Shown one piece after another: positions 6,063-12,183 of a stretch of DNA of 12,216 nt (its first letter is position 1; each line of letters opens with the position of its first letter). The notes beneath the pieces are model-generated. The model was not told where the DNA came from. It did no database searches and was given only the letters and a program-made list of their open reading frames with translations. This stretch comes from Bacillota bacterium (lineage in GTDB: Bacteria; Bacillota; Clostridia; Christensenellales; Aristaeellaceae). The stretch spans positions 1 to 12,216 of the forward strand of contig JAEWAH010000334.1 of NCBI GenBank assembly GCA_023391725.1, given 5' to 3'. The translations under genes were made by a program, and so were the position numbers.

Positions 6063-7862
6063 ATGAAAAATTTATCTATCAGCAACAAACTGATCGTTGG
6101 CTTCGGCATCGTACTTGCGCTGCTGCTCCTGTCCATCGTGCTGTCTGTGTACAGCATTGACAGTGTGGGCAAAGATGTGGACTCATACGTTAAGTACACG
6201 GTACCAAACGCGGACCATATCCGGATCATGCAGTTGGACCTGCAGGGCATCCCCGCTAAAATCGGCGAAGCCATCCTGGTCAATAACGTCCAATTGGCCA
6301 AAGAACCGCTGGATAACGCCGTCGCATATGGGAAGGAAATCTTGGCCGAGTTGGATGAATATCAAAAAAATCAGGTGAATGATACCAAGAACGAAGGGAT
6401 AGAAGGCGTCCGGACGATTATCACCAACGCGGCCTCTGTTAGGGGGGAGATTACCGACCTTCTTTTGAACAGCGCTTCCTACAATATGGACAGCACGAAT
6501 CTGGATACGGCACAAAGATTGTTCATCGATGAATACAATCCCAAGATCAAAGAGGCATTGGATATCCTGTCCGAGCTTGCAGCTATGGAAGGCGAGGCGG
6601 CCAAGGAGCAAAGCGTGCAGGCCAATGCCACCGCGAACCAGGCATGGGTGATGCTCATCGCATGCGCTGCTGTATCGCTTCTTTTGACGGTGTTTATCGT
6701 TATGATCATCCGCAGATCCATCATGAACCCGGTCAAGGAAATCGTGGAAGTGTACGATGAGATGGCCAAGGGCAACATGCAGGTGGACATTACGTATGAA
6801 AGCCGCGACGAGATGGGGAAAATGGCCCAGAGCATCAAAAAGACGAACGCCCTGCTCAGCGGTTATATCAGCGATATCTCCGAAAAGCTGAGCCAGATGT
6901 CCGCAGGCGATATGCGTGTGCAGGTGGACATGGATTATATCGGCGATTTTGCCGCCATCAAGACGGCGATACTGAATACGTCCTCAGCCCTTAACCATAC
7001 GCTGATGACCATCAACACCGCCGCCGAACAGGTCGCTACCGGCGCCGACCAGGTTTCCAGCGGCGCCCAGGCACTGGCGGCAGGTTCCTCTGAGCAGGCC
7101 GCCTCCGTGGAGGAATTGAGCGCGTCCACCGCAAGGATCGCCGAGCAGGCTGCGGAAAATACTACAAATGTCAGGACTGCGACGGAGTATGTGGAGCAGG
7201 CCGTGGAGGGCGTAAGTTTAAGCAATGAGCACATGGGACAGCTTACCCAGGCTATGCGGGAGATCGGCGTCTCTTCCAGCCAGATCACCAGCATCACCAA
7301 GGTGATCGAGGATATCGCCTTCCAGACAAATATCCTTGCACTGAACGCCACCATCGAAGCCGCCCGCGCCGGAAACGCGGGGAAGGGCTTTGCGGTTGTA
7401 GCCGACGAAGTCCGCAATCTCGCCGCAAAATCGGCGGAGGCCGCCAAACAAACCGCGGAACTGATCCAGGCGTCCGTTGCTACCGTTTCGAAGGGATCTC
7501 AAATAACGGAACAGACAGCTCAAATACTGCATAATGTCGGCGAAAAAGCGCATATGGCCAGCACCAGCATTCAAAAAATCGAAAAGGCCTCCGGCGAGCA
7601 GGCGTTGGCTATTGAACAGGTCAAAATAGGGCTCAATCAGGTGTCTGCCGTCGTGCAGACAAATGCCGCCACGGCCGAAGAGAATTCCGCTACCAGCGAG
7701 GAGATGTCCGCCCAGGCCGCCACGCTCCGCGAGGAGGTAGGAAAATTCAAGCTGGATGCCGGCTATGAAAAGGAGAATTTTTCAGCGATTAGCCTGACGA
7801 AAAAACCAGCCAAGCAGGCGAAGGCTCGGGCGGGATACGCCCAGGAGCTGGGAAAGTATTAA
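6063..7862 (+). CDS. Methyl-accepting chemotaxis protein with tandem HAMP-like segments
   Basis: This is a transmembrane chemoreceptor of 599 residues. TM1 is at about 10-32 and TM2 at about 195-216. The extracellular part between them, about 160 residues and mostly helical, resembles a four-helix-bundle (4HB_MCP) sensor. A HAMP domain follows (about 217-268, with NPVKEI and DEMG), then a second HAMP-like unit (about 270-320, with MSAGDMRVQV and IGDF). The signalling hairpin tip is canonical at 416-451 (EDIAFQTNILALNATIEAAR, then GKGFAVVADEVR). Two perfect matches to the receptor methylation consensus centre on E350-E351 and E539-E540. There is no C-terminal CheR-tethering pentapeptide; the protein ends ELGKY. 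AAGGGA lies five bases before the ATG. The ligand is unknown. It is the last gene before a strong terminator. Confidence 0.96.
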   Translation: MKNLSISNKLIVGFGIVLALLLLSIVLSVYSIDSVGKDVDSYVKYTVPNADHIRIMQLDLQGIPAKIGEAILVNNVQLAKEPLDNAVAYGKEILAELDEYQKNQVNDTKNEGIEGVRTIITNAASVRGEITDLLLNSASYNMDSTNLDTAQRLFIDEYNPKIKEALDILSELAAMEGEAAKEQSVQANATANQAWVMLIACAAVSLLLTVFIVMIIRRSIMNPVKEIVEVYDEMAKGNMQVDITYESRDEMGKMAQSIKKTNALLSGYISDISEKLSQMSAGDMRVQVDMDYIGDFAAIKTAILNTSSALNHTLMTINTAAEQVATGADQVSSGAQALAAGSSEQAASVEELSASTARIAEQAAENTTNVRTATEYVEQAVEGVSLSNEHMGQLTQAMREIGVSSSQITSITKVIEDIAFQTNILALNATIEAARAGNAGKGFAVVADEVRNLAAKSAEAAKQTAELIQASVATVSKGSQITEQTAQILHNVGEKAHMASTSIQKIEKASGEQALAIEQVKIGLNQVSAVVQTNAATAEENSATSEEMSAQAATLREEVGKFKLDAGYEKENFSAISLTKKPAKQAKARAGYAQELGKY

Positions 7863-8193
7863 GGCGCGCGCTGGACTGATGCGTCGCAAGAGCGACCCAT
7901 AAAAGGCAAACGAAATAATATTCCAACGGTCTTCCACCTTTAAAAGCGCTTTGTTACTACGCATCGGTTGTACTCCCGCAGAGCATAATGTCTTGCGGGG
8001 TACAACCGATTTTTGTTCCCCGTATCGCGGCCTGTCGTGAAGGATGGCGCAGGAATGCGCGGAGCTTTATGGGCTTGTCCCATTTTTGCTCCGGTTAAAT
8101 TTCCGCGGGCATACTTTTTCCATCTGCCGCATAGAATACGAGGGGACGTTTGACCGTTCTAGAAGAAAGGTACCGGAAGGAGCAATTAGGCGC
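7863..8193. other. Non-coding gap of 331 bases between the receptor and YeaQ-family genes
   Basis: The first half holds a small hairpin (GTCGC 7883-7887 with GCGAC 7892-7896) and the operon terminator. The second half (8015-8193) contains a possible weak promoter, TTGCTC (8086-8091) and CATACT (8110-8115) with an 18-base spacer, and the ribosome binding site of the next gene. An open frame running through 8044-8193 into the YeaQ-family gene lacks family character and a ribosome binding site, so I treat it as untranslated. Confidence 0.55.
7963..8015 (+). terminator. Intrinsic terminator of the cheW-receptor operon
   Basis: ATCGGTTGTACTCCCGCA (7963-7980) pairs with TGCGGGGTACAACCGAT (7994-8010), leaving one bulged base in a stem of about 17 bp with a 13-base loop. 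The stem is followed by TTTTGTT. It lies 100 bases after the receptor stop and should insulate the operon from the next gene. Confidence 0.88.
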
Positions 8194-8451
8194 ATGAATA
8201 TCATCCTATGGCTTGTCTTTGGCGCACTGGCTGGGTGGATAGCCAGCATGATCATGGGGACCAATGCCAGAATGGGTATGGGCTCCAACATCCTCTTTGG
8301 TGTACTGGGCGCCATTGTGGGCGGATTCGTAGCCTCGCTGCTGGGCATTGGCGGCATTACTGGCTTTAACCTGGGCAGCATGCTTATTGCGGTGGCAGGC
8401 GCATGCCTGTGCTTGTTCATTGTGAACATGGTGCAAAGACGAGCCAAATAG
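8194..8451 (+). CDS. GlsB/YeaQ/YmgE-family small membrane protein
   Basis: An 85-residue protein, nearly all hydrophobic, with three predicted membrane helices at about 2-20, 31-50 and 59-79. The Gly-rich pattern is typical of the family: FGALAGWIAS at the start, FGVLGAIVGGFVASLLG in the middle, and a GSMLIAVAGACLCLFIV third helix. It ends in a basic tail (QRRAK). The family is often named transglycosylase-associated, but the biochemical role is not known; several members are stress-induced or anchor Asp23-type proteins. ATG 8194 was chosen over an in-frame ATG at 8044 because the family starts here and AGGAG lies 11 bases upstream. A 55-residue gene follows 47 bases downstream. Confidence 0.93.
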   Translation: MNIILWLVFGALAGWIASMIMGTNARMGMGSNILFGVLGAIVGGFVASLLGIGGITGFNLGSMLIAVAGACLCLFIVNMVQRRAK

Positions 8452-8498
8452 CCCCGCGCACCGACATTTTACTTTCGAGAAGGAAGGAGGAACAGCGT

Positions 8499-8666
8499 GT
8501 GGCGCCCAAGCCTAAAAAACGGGAAGAACCCAGGTATGATGCGGAAACGGTGGCCTCCACCATGGAATGCACAGGCCTGATCCCCTCCGCCGTCACGGAT
8601 GATGAAAAGGCGGAGGCCTATGCGGACCTGTACCCCATCCATAGGCAGGTCCCGCCGGACGATTGA
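8499..8666 (+). CDS. Small acidic protein of unknown function, 55 residues
   Basis: The start is GTG 8499, eight bases after a near-perfect AAGGAGG (8484-8490). The reading frame extends further upstream but only through the previous gene in another frame. The protein has a basic, proline-rich N-terminus (PKPKKREEPRYD), then TVASTMECTGLIPSAVTDDE, then an Ala/Tyr-rich helix (AEAYADLYPIHRQ) and an acidic end. It has no membrane segment or signal peptide and a single Cys. I recall similar short proteins with the ASTMECTGLIP stretch in other Clostridia but cannot name a family. It is probably co-transcribed with the YeaQ-family gene. Confidence 0.7.
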   Translation: MAPKPKKREEPRYDAETVASTMECTGLIPSAVTDDEKAEAYADLYPIHRQVPPDD

Positions 8667-8772
8667 GGTGGACTTCCAAAGTTGCGTCCCGAATGAGGTC
8701 AAATACATTTCCTCGCGCGTCGAAGCAAGCTGCAAAGCATGCTGCGCCGCGTTTTGTTTTTGGGGAATCCAG

Positions 8773-8798
8773 ATGGGGTATGAAAGACGATATCCCAT
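8773..8798. other. Hairpin after the 55-residue gene
   Basis: ATGGGGTAT (8773-8781) pairs with ATATCCCAT (8790-8798), with one G-T wobble, around an 8-base loop. It lies 106 bases after the upstream stop. No T-run follows, so it is a poor intrinsic terminator. It could stabilise the transcript 3' end or be part of the repeat-like region that follows. Confidence 0.35.
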
Positions 8799-8846
8799 GC
8801 GGCAATGCGTAATATCCTCCCCCTTATGCGCCCCCTGTGGGCGGCA

Positions 8847-8980
8847 CCTTCCCCTTGAGAAAATGATGATTTAGCGATGCGGGTTATTTGTATTTACGCA
8901 ACTAATATTCAGTTGCGTGAAATCAGCCACCCGGTCTGATTCGCTTATGCTGATAAATCGTCGTTTACCCAAGGGGAGGG
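8847..8980. repeat. Long imperfect inverted repeat (about 134 bases) with nested hairpins
   Basis: The segment 8847-8873 pairs with 8954-8980 over 27 positions with only two mismatches and three G-T wobbles. The outermost part is CCTTCCCCTTG with CAAGGGGAGGG. Inside it CGGGT (8880-8884) can pair with ACCCG (8929-8933), and the tip is a hairpin of ACGCAACT (8896-8903) with AGTTGCGT (8911-8918), extendable by three more pairs including one wobble, with a 7-base loop. The whole block is non-coding. It lies between the 55-residue gene and the iclR promoter, which starts about 100 bases later. It could be a MITE-like or interspersed palindromic element or a structured RNA. Confidence 0.6.
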
Positions 8981-9083
8981 CCTTGGGGGATCGGGTCGGC
9001 ATAGCTGATAATTGCTGCATATGAAGAATGCAGAGTGCTTACATAGGCGGTGCAGAATGATTCTATGGAGCGACGCGACCGCC

Positions 9084-9112
9084 TTGACTGGGCGGGAAAA
9101 AGATGGTATTAT
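9084..9112 (+). promoter_or_regulatory. Promoter of the IclR-family regulator gene
   Basis: TTGACT (9084-9089) and TATTAT (9107-9112) each differ from consensus at one position and are separated by exactly 17 bases. The start point should be near 9119, giving a leader of about 47 bases before the ATG at 9166. A palindrome lies within that leader. Confidence 0.75.
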
Positions 9113-9130
9113 ATTCGTAATCAAGAACGA

Positions 9131-9148
9131 AGTTCATATATGTGAACT
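9131..9148. promoter_or_regulatory. Palindromic operator in the iclR leader
   Basis: AGTTCATATATGTGAACT is an 18-bp palindrome with a single mismatched pair; the outer 6-bp arms are perfect. It starts about 12 bases after the predicted transcription start and 18 bases before the regulator's ATG. IclR-family proteins usually bind palindromes of this size and often repress their own gene, so autoregulation is likely. The protein-site link is inferred. Confidence 0.55.
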
Positions 9149-9165
9149 GTCGAGGCGGTGAATGC

Positions 9166-9945
9166 ATGCCGGAGACGCTGAACAGGACGCTTTCCCGCGG
9201 ATTGGAAATGCTGGAGCTGCTGGGCGAGCATCCTCAGGGGATGGAACTGCACCAAATCGCTAAGGCGATGCAGCTGCCCAAAAGCAGCGCCTTCAACCTG
9301 CTTTATACGCTGCTTGACTTAAAGTATGTGCGCAAGGTGGACGATACCGGCCGCTTTCAATTAAGTTTGCGGTTGTTTGAGGTGGGGAGCGCAGCGGTGA
9401 ACCATGTGGATATCACCGGCGTCATCCGCCAGTACATGCTGGATATCTCCCGGACATGCAACGAGACCATGCACTGCGGGATCATGAACGGAACGGACAT
9501 TTTGTACATCGACAAGGTGGAATCCACACAGTCTATCCGCATGACAAGCCAGGTAGGCGTGCGTATACCCTTGCATGCCACAGCCATGGGCAAAGCAATC
9601 CTCGCAATGATGGGGGAGGAAGAAGTGCGTGGGTTGTATGCGGGGAAGGAGCTTATGCCACTGACCGCCCATACCGTGACAAGCCTTGCGGCGCTTTTAT
9701 CGCAATTGGAGGCTGTTAAGGCAGCAGGATATGCTACTGAGAGGCAGGAAAGCAATTTGAACGTGAGCTGCGTGGCGGTTGCCATCCCAAACAGGGATGG
9801 AAGACCCGCGTATGCGCTAAGCATCTCCGCCCCCTCCTTCCGCATGGGGGAAGCGGAGATTAATTCCTATGGCCAGCTATTGATGAGTGCCCAAAGCAAG
9901 ATACAGAGGGTGCTTCGGGCTGTTCAACAGGAGCCGCATTTATAG
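9166..9945 (+). CDS. IclR-family transcriptional regulator, probably controlling KDG catabolism
   Basis: The protein of 259 residues has both IclR domains. The N-terminal winged helix-turn-helix is at about 5-68 (RTLSRGLEMLELL, MELHQIAKAMQLPKSS, DTGRFQLSLRLFEVG). The C-terminal effector-binding domain is at about 75-250 and includes DILYIDKVES, RIPLHATAMGKAILA and a C-terminal VAVAIPNRDGRPAYALSISAP stretch. ATG 9166 has GAGGCGG (9152-9158) seven bases upstream. An in-frame GTG at 9142 adds eight residues but lacks a ribosome binding site and falls inside the operator. The genes directly downstream encode KDPG aldolase and KDG kinase, so a KdgR-like role sensing KDG, KDPG or a uronate is likely. 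This is inferred from neighbours. Confidence 0.93.
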   Translation: MPETLNRTLSRGLEMLELLGEHPQGMELHQIAKAMQLPKSSAFNLLYTLLDLKYVRKVDDTGRFQLSLRLFEVGSAAVNHVDITGVIRQYMLDISRTCNETMHCGIMNGTDILYIDKVESTQSIRMTSQVGVRIPLHATAMGKAILAMMGEEEVRGLYAGKELMPLTAHTVTSLAALLSQLEAVKAAGYATERQESNLNVSCVAVAIPNRDGRPAYALSISAPSFRMGEAEINSYGQLLMSAQSKIQRVLRAVQQEPHL

Positions 9946-9949
9946 GAAT

Positions 9950-10048
9950 GCAATCCTCAGTCAGCTGCGGCTGACAGCTCCTTTAAAAAGGAGCCTTTTG
10001 GAGCCTTTTGGAGCCTTTGTGGATTGCTTCGCTTTGCTCGCAATGACG
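9950..10048. repeat. REP-like interspersed palindromic element
   Basis: This short block after the iclR stop contains several nested repeats. Outer arms GCAATCC (9950-9956) and GGATTGC (10021-10027) match perfectly. Inside are a hairpin GTCAGC (9960-9965)/GCTGAC (9970-9975) and a hairpin GCTCCTTT (9977-9984)/AAAGGAGC (9987-9994). Two exact copies of GAGCCTTTTG (9991-10010) and a third partial copy follow. A last arm pair ATTGC (10023-10027)/GCAAT (10040-10044) ends the block. The motif mix resembles intergenic repeats I recall from gut Clostridia. It may also help terminate the iclR transcript, but the T-runs are weak. Confidence 0.7.
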
Positions 10049-10062
10049 CGATCCGCTATAGT
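10034..10062 (+). promoter_or_regulatory. Promoter of the KDPG aldolase - KDG kinase operon
   Basis: TTGCTC (10034-10039) and TATAGT (10057-10062) are separated by 17 bases. The -10 matches 5 of 6 positions and the -35 matches 4 of 6. The start would be near 10069, about 67 bases before the aldolase ATG. The -35 box lies inside the REP-like element. Confidence 0.55.
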
Positions 10063-10065
10063 CAG

Positions 10066-10081
10066 TGTCTGCTATCAGACA
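10066..10081. promoter_or_regulatory. Palindromic operator on the start site of the aldolase operon
   Basis: TGTCTGCTATCAGACA has perfect 6-bp arms and a 4-base centre. It begins four bases after the -10 box and covers the predicted +1, where a bound repressor would block initiation. Its sequence differs from the palindrome in the iclR leader, so either the regulator tolerates different sites or a second regulator acts here. Confidence 0.5.
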
Positions 10082-10135
10082 TAACTTCGGGTGTTCAAAG
10101 ACCAATCATCCTGAAAGGATAGGAAGGTGCTTTTG

Positions 10136-11092
10136 ATGGATATGCTGGAGAAACTTTCCCTGGCCGGGCTGGTGCCCGTGATCAAAGTGGAGGACGCCCA
10201 GGACGCGGTACCCCTTTGCCGGGCTTTGGCGGAAGGCGGCCTGCCCGTGGCGGAGATTACGTTCCGCTCGGCGGCGGCGGAAGAAGCCATCCGCCTGGTA
10301 CACGAACAATTGCCCGATGTGATCCTGGGCGCAGGGACTGTGCTCACAACCGAGCAGGTGGACCGGGCCTCGGCAGCAGGGGCGGCCTATATCGTCTCCC
10401 CGGGCCTCAACCCCAAAGTGGTGGAGTACTGCCAGAAGAAGGGCATCCCCGTACTCCCCGGCTGCGCCAACCCGTCTGATATTGAGGTCGCCCTCTCGCT
10501 GGGCCTGAAAACGGTGAAATTCTTCCCTGCGGAAGCGCTGGGCGGGTTGAACCTCATCAAGGCATTAAGCGCGCCCTACGGCGGCGTGAACTTTGTGCCC
10601 ACCGGCGGCGTCAGCGAAAAGAACCTGGTGGAATACCTGTCCTTCCCCAAGGTGGTGGCCTGCGGCGGCAGCTGGATGGTGCCCGAGGATGCGGTAAAAC
10701 AGAAGGATTGGGTAAAGATCACCGCCATCACCAAGTCCGCCGTGACCCTGCTGCTGGGCTTTGAGCTGGCCCATATCGGCATCAATTCCGGCAGCCCCGA
10801 GACAGCCATGCGGGACGCGCAGCTTCTTTGCAAGCTGACCGGCTGGGACGTAAAAGATGGCAACAGCTCCGTGTTCACCGGCGCGGGCTTTGAAATGATG
10901 AAGAAGCCCTTTAGGGGAACCCACGGCCATATCGCCATCCGCACCAACAGCATCGCAAGGGCCAGGTGGCACCTGGAGCAGAGGGGCTTTGCCTTTGACG
11001 ATTCAAGCGCTACCGAGAAAAACGGCAAGCTCATCGCTATCTATTTGAAGGATGAGATCGCGGGCTTTGCCTTCCATCTGCTGCAAAAATAA
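10136..11092 (+). CDS. eda: KDPG/KHG aldolase fused to a C-terminal VOC (glyoxalase-like) domain
   Basis: The first about 205 of 318 residues are a class I KDPG aldolase, which cleaves 2-keto-3-deoxy-6-phosphogluconate to pyruvate and glyceraldehyde-3-phosphate. Expected active-site residues are present: E40 and R44 (EITFRS), Schiff-base K128 (VKFFPAE) and T156 (PTGG), followed by GGSWMVP. Stand-alone Eda proteins end about here. Residues about 209-318 form an extra domain with two repeated halves, ELAHIGINS to FEMMKKP and HGHIAIRTNS to GFAFHLLQK, which resembles vicinal-oxygen-chelate folds. H213, E253, H265 and H314 sit where metal ligands would be expected. Its function is unknown. ATG 10136 has AGGAAGG eight bases upstream; GTG 10127 is less likely. 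Codons are strongly G/C-ending, suggesting high expression. The kinase gene follows after 24 bases. Confidence 0.93.
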   Translation: MDMLEKLSLAGLVPVIKVEDAQDAVPLCRALAEGGLPVAEITFRSAAAEEAIRLVHEQLPDVILGAGTVLTTEQVDRASAAGAAYIVSPGLNPKVVEYCQKKGIPVLPGCANPSDIEVALSLGLKTVKFFPAEALGGLNLIKALSAPYGGVNFVPTGGVSEKNLVEYLSFPKVVACGGSWMVPEDAVKQKDWVKITAITKSAVTLLLGFELAHIGINSGSPETAMRDAQLLCKLTGWDVKDGNSSVFTGAGFEMMKKPFRGTHGHIAIRTNSIARARWHLEQRGFAFDDSSATEKNGKLIAIYLKDEIAGFAFHLLQK

Positions 11093-11116
11093 ATATGGTA
11101 CGAGGAGAATAGAGTT

Positions 11117-12154
11117 ATGAGTGCAAAAGTCGTTACTTTCGGCGAGATCATGCTGCGCTTAAAGAGCCCCGGCTTTGACCGGCTGTTCCAGTCCCCCTCC
11201 CTGGAGGCCACCTTTGGCGGCGGTGAAGCCAACGTCTGCGTTTCTCTGGCCAATTTCGGCATGGAGACCGCGTTTGTGACGCTGCTGCCCAAGAACGACA
11301 TCGGCTCCGCCTGCCTTCGGGAACTGCGGGGCTTTGGAGTGGATGTCAATCACATCGTGCGCACCGACGACCGCATGGGCATCTATTTCCTGGAGACCGG
11401 CGCGGTGCAGCGGCCCAGCAAGGTCATCTATGACCGGGCGGAATCCGCCATCGCCAAGGCCAAACCCGGGTCCATCGATTGGAAAGCAGCCTTCCATGGC
11501 GCGACTTGGTTCCACTTTACAGGCATCACCCCCGCCATCAGCCAGGGGGCTGCGGATCTGTGCCTGGAGGCGGTGAAGGAAGCAAAGGCCGCAGGGATCC
11601 ATGTGAGCTGCGACCTCAACTACCGCAAGAACCTGTGGAAGTACGGCAAGACGGCTGACCAGGTGATGAAGGAACTTGTAAAGTATGTGGATACCGTTAT
11701 CGCCAACGAAGAAGATTTCCAAATGGCGTTGGGGCTGAAGGCCGAATCCTCCGCTGAGGTGGAATCGGGCGAGCTGAACATTGAGCAGTACAAGGCCATC
11801 GCGGCTTTGGCCATGAAAGAATTCCCCAATATCAAGCGCGTAGCCATCACCCTTCGGGAAAGCAAGTCCGCCAACCACAACGATTGGAGCGCCTGCCTGT
11901 ATAACGGCCGTGATTTCCTCCTCTCCCGCAAGTATGCCATCACCGACATCGTGGACCGGGTGGGCGGCGGCGACAGCTTCGGCGCGGGGCTCATCTACGG
12001 CATCAATACCTACGGGGACGAGAAAAAGGCGCTGGAATTTGCCGTGGCGGCATCGTGCTTGAAGCACACCATCAATGGCGACTTCAACCGCGTTTCTGTA
12101 TCCGAAGTGGAAAGCTTGATGAAGGGCTCCGGCTCCGGGCGGGTACAAAGATAA
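11117..12154 (+). CDS. kdgK: 2-keto-3-deoxygluconate kinase (PfkB/ribokinase family)
   Basis: This cytoplasmic sugar kinase probably phosphorylates KDG with ATP to KDPG, the substrate of the aldolase encoded just upstream. Family marks in the 345 residues are the N-terminal FGEIMLRLK strand, the substrate-binding GGGEANVCVSLANFG (34-48), a central SCDLNYRKNLW, VIANEEDF, and the PfkB signature DRVGGGDSFGAG. In that signature GGG (283-285) forms the anion hole and D286 is the catalytic base. The length is normal for KDG kinases. AGGAG lies nine bases before ATG 11117, and the aldolase stop is 24 bases upstream, so the two form an operon. Codon use matches the aldolase gene. Substrate is inferred from family and neighbour; other PfkB sugar kinases are hard to exclude from sequence alone. 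Confidence 0.9.
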   Translation: MSAKVVTFGEIMLRLKSPGFDRLFQSPSLEATFGGGEANVCVSLANFGMETAFVTLLPKNDIGSACLRELRGFGVDVNHIVRTDDRMGIYFLETGAVQRPSKVIYDRAESAIAKAKPGSIDWKAAFHGATWFHFTGITPAISQGAADLCLEAVKEAKAAGIHVSCDLNYRKNLWKYGKTADQVMKELVKYVDTVIANEEDFQMALGLKAESSAEVESGELNIEQYKAIAALAMKEFPNIKRVAITLRESKSANHNDWSACLYNGRDFLLSRKYAITDIVDRVGGGDSFGAGLIYGINTYGDEKKALEFAVAASCLKHTINGDFNRVSVSEVESLMKGSGSGRVQR

Positions 12155-12183
12155 TTTTCCTGTTATAAATACATAGGCGATGG

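Noticed and set aside
8149..8173. Possible sigma-B-type promoter before the YeaQ-family gene (GTTTGA then AGGTAC)
   Set aside because: The start point would fall on the ribosome binding site, leaving no leader, and the -10 is poor.
8044..8193. Extended N-terminus for the YeaQ-family protein
   Set aside because: The extra 50 residues do not fit the family, and the internal ATG 8194 has its own ribosome binding site at the normal family start.
8599..8874. Open frame of 91 codons on the + strand overlapping the 55-residue gene
   Set aside because: It is out of frame with the better-supported small gene, lacks a ribosome binding site, and is Cys/Arg-rich in a way typical of non-coding DNA.
9991..10020. 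Tandem 10-base repeats as a possible CRISPR or iteron array
   Set aside because: There are only two exact copies and one partial copy directly abutting, with no spacers and no replication or cas genes. They fit a REP-like element instead.
11159..12148. Open frame of 329 codons on the - strand opposite the KDG kinase
   Set aside because: It mirrors the kinase gene, which has clear family motifs and strong G/C third-position bias. Such bias keeps antisense frames open. The translation is not protein-like and has no ribosome binding site.
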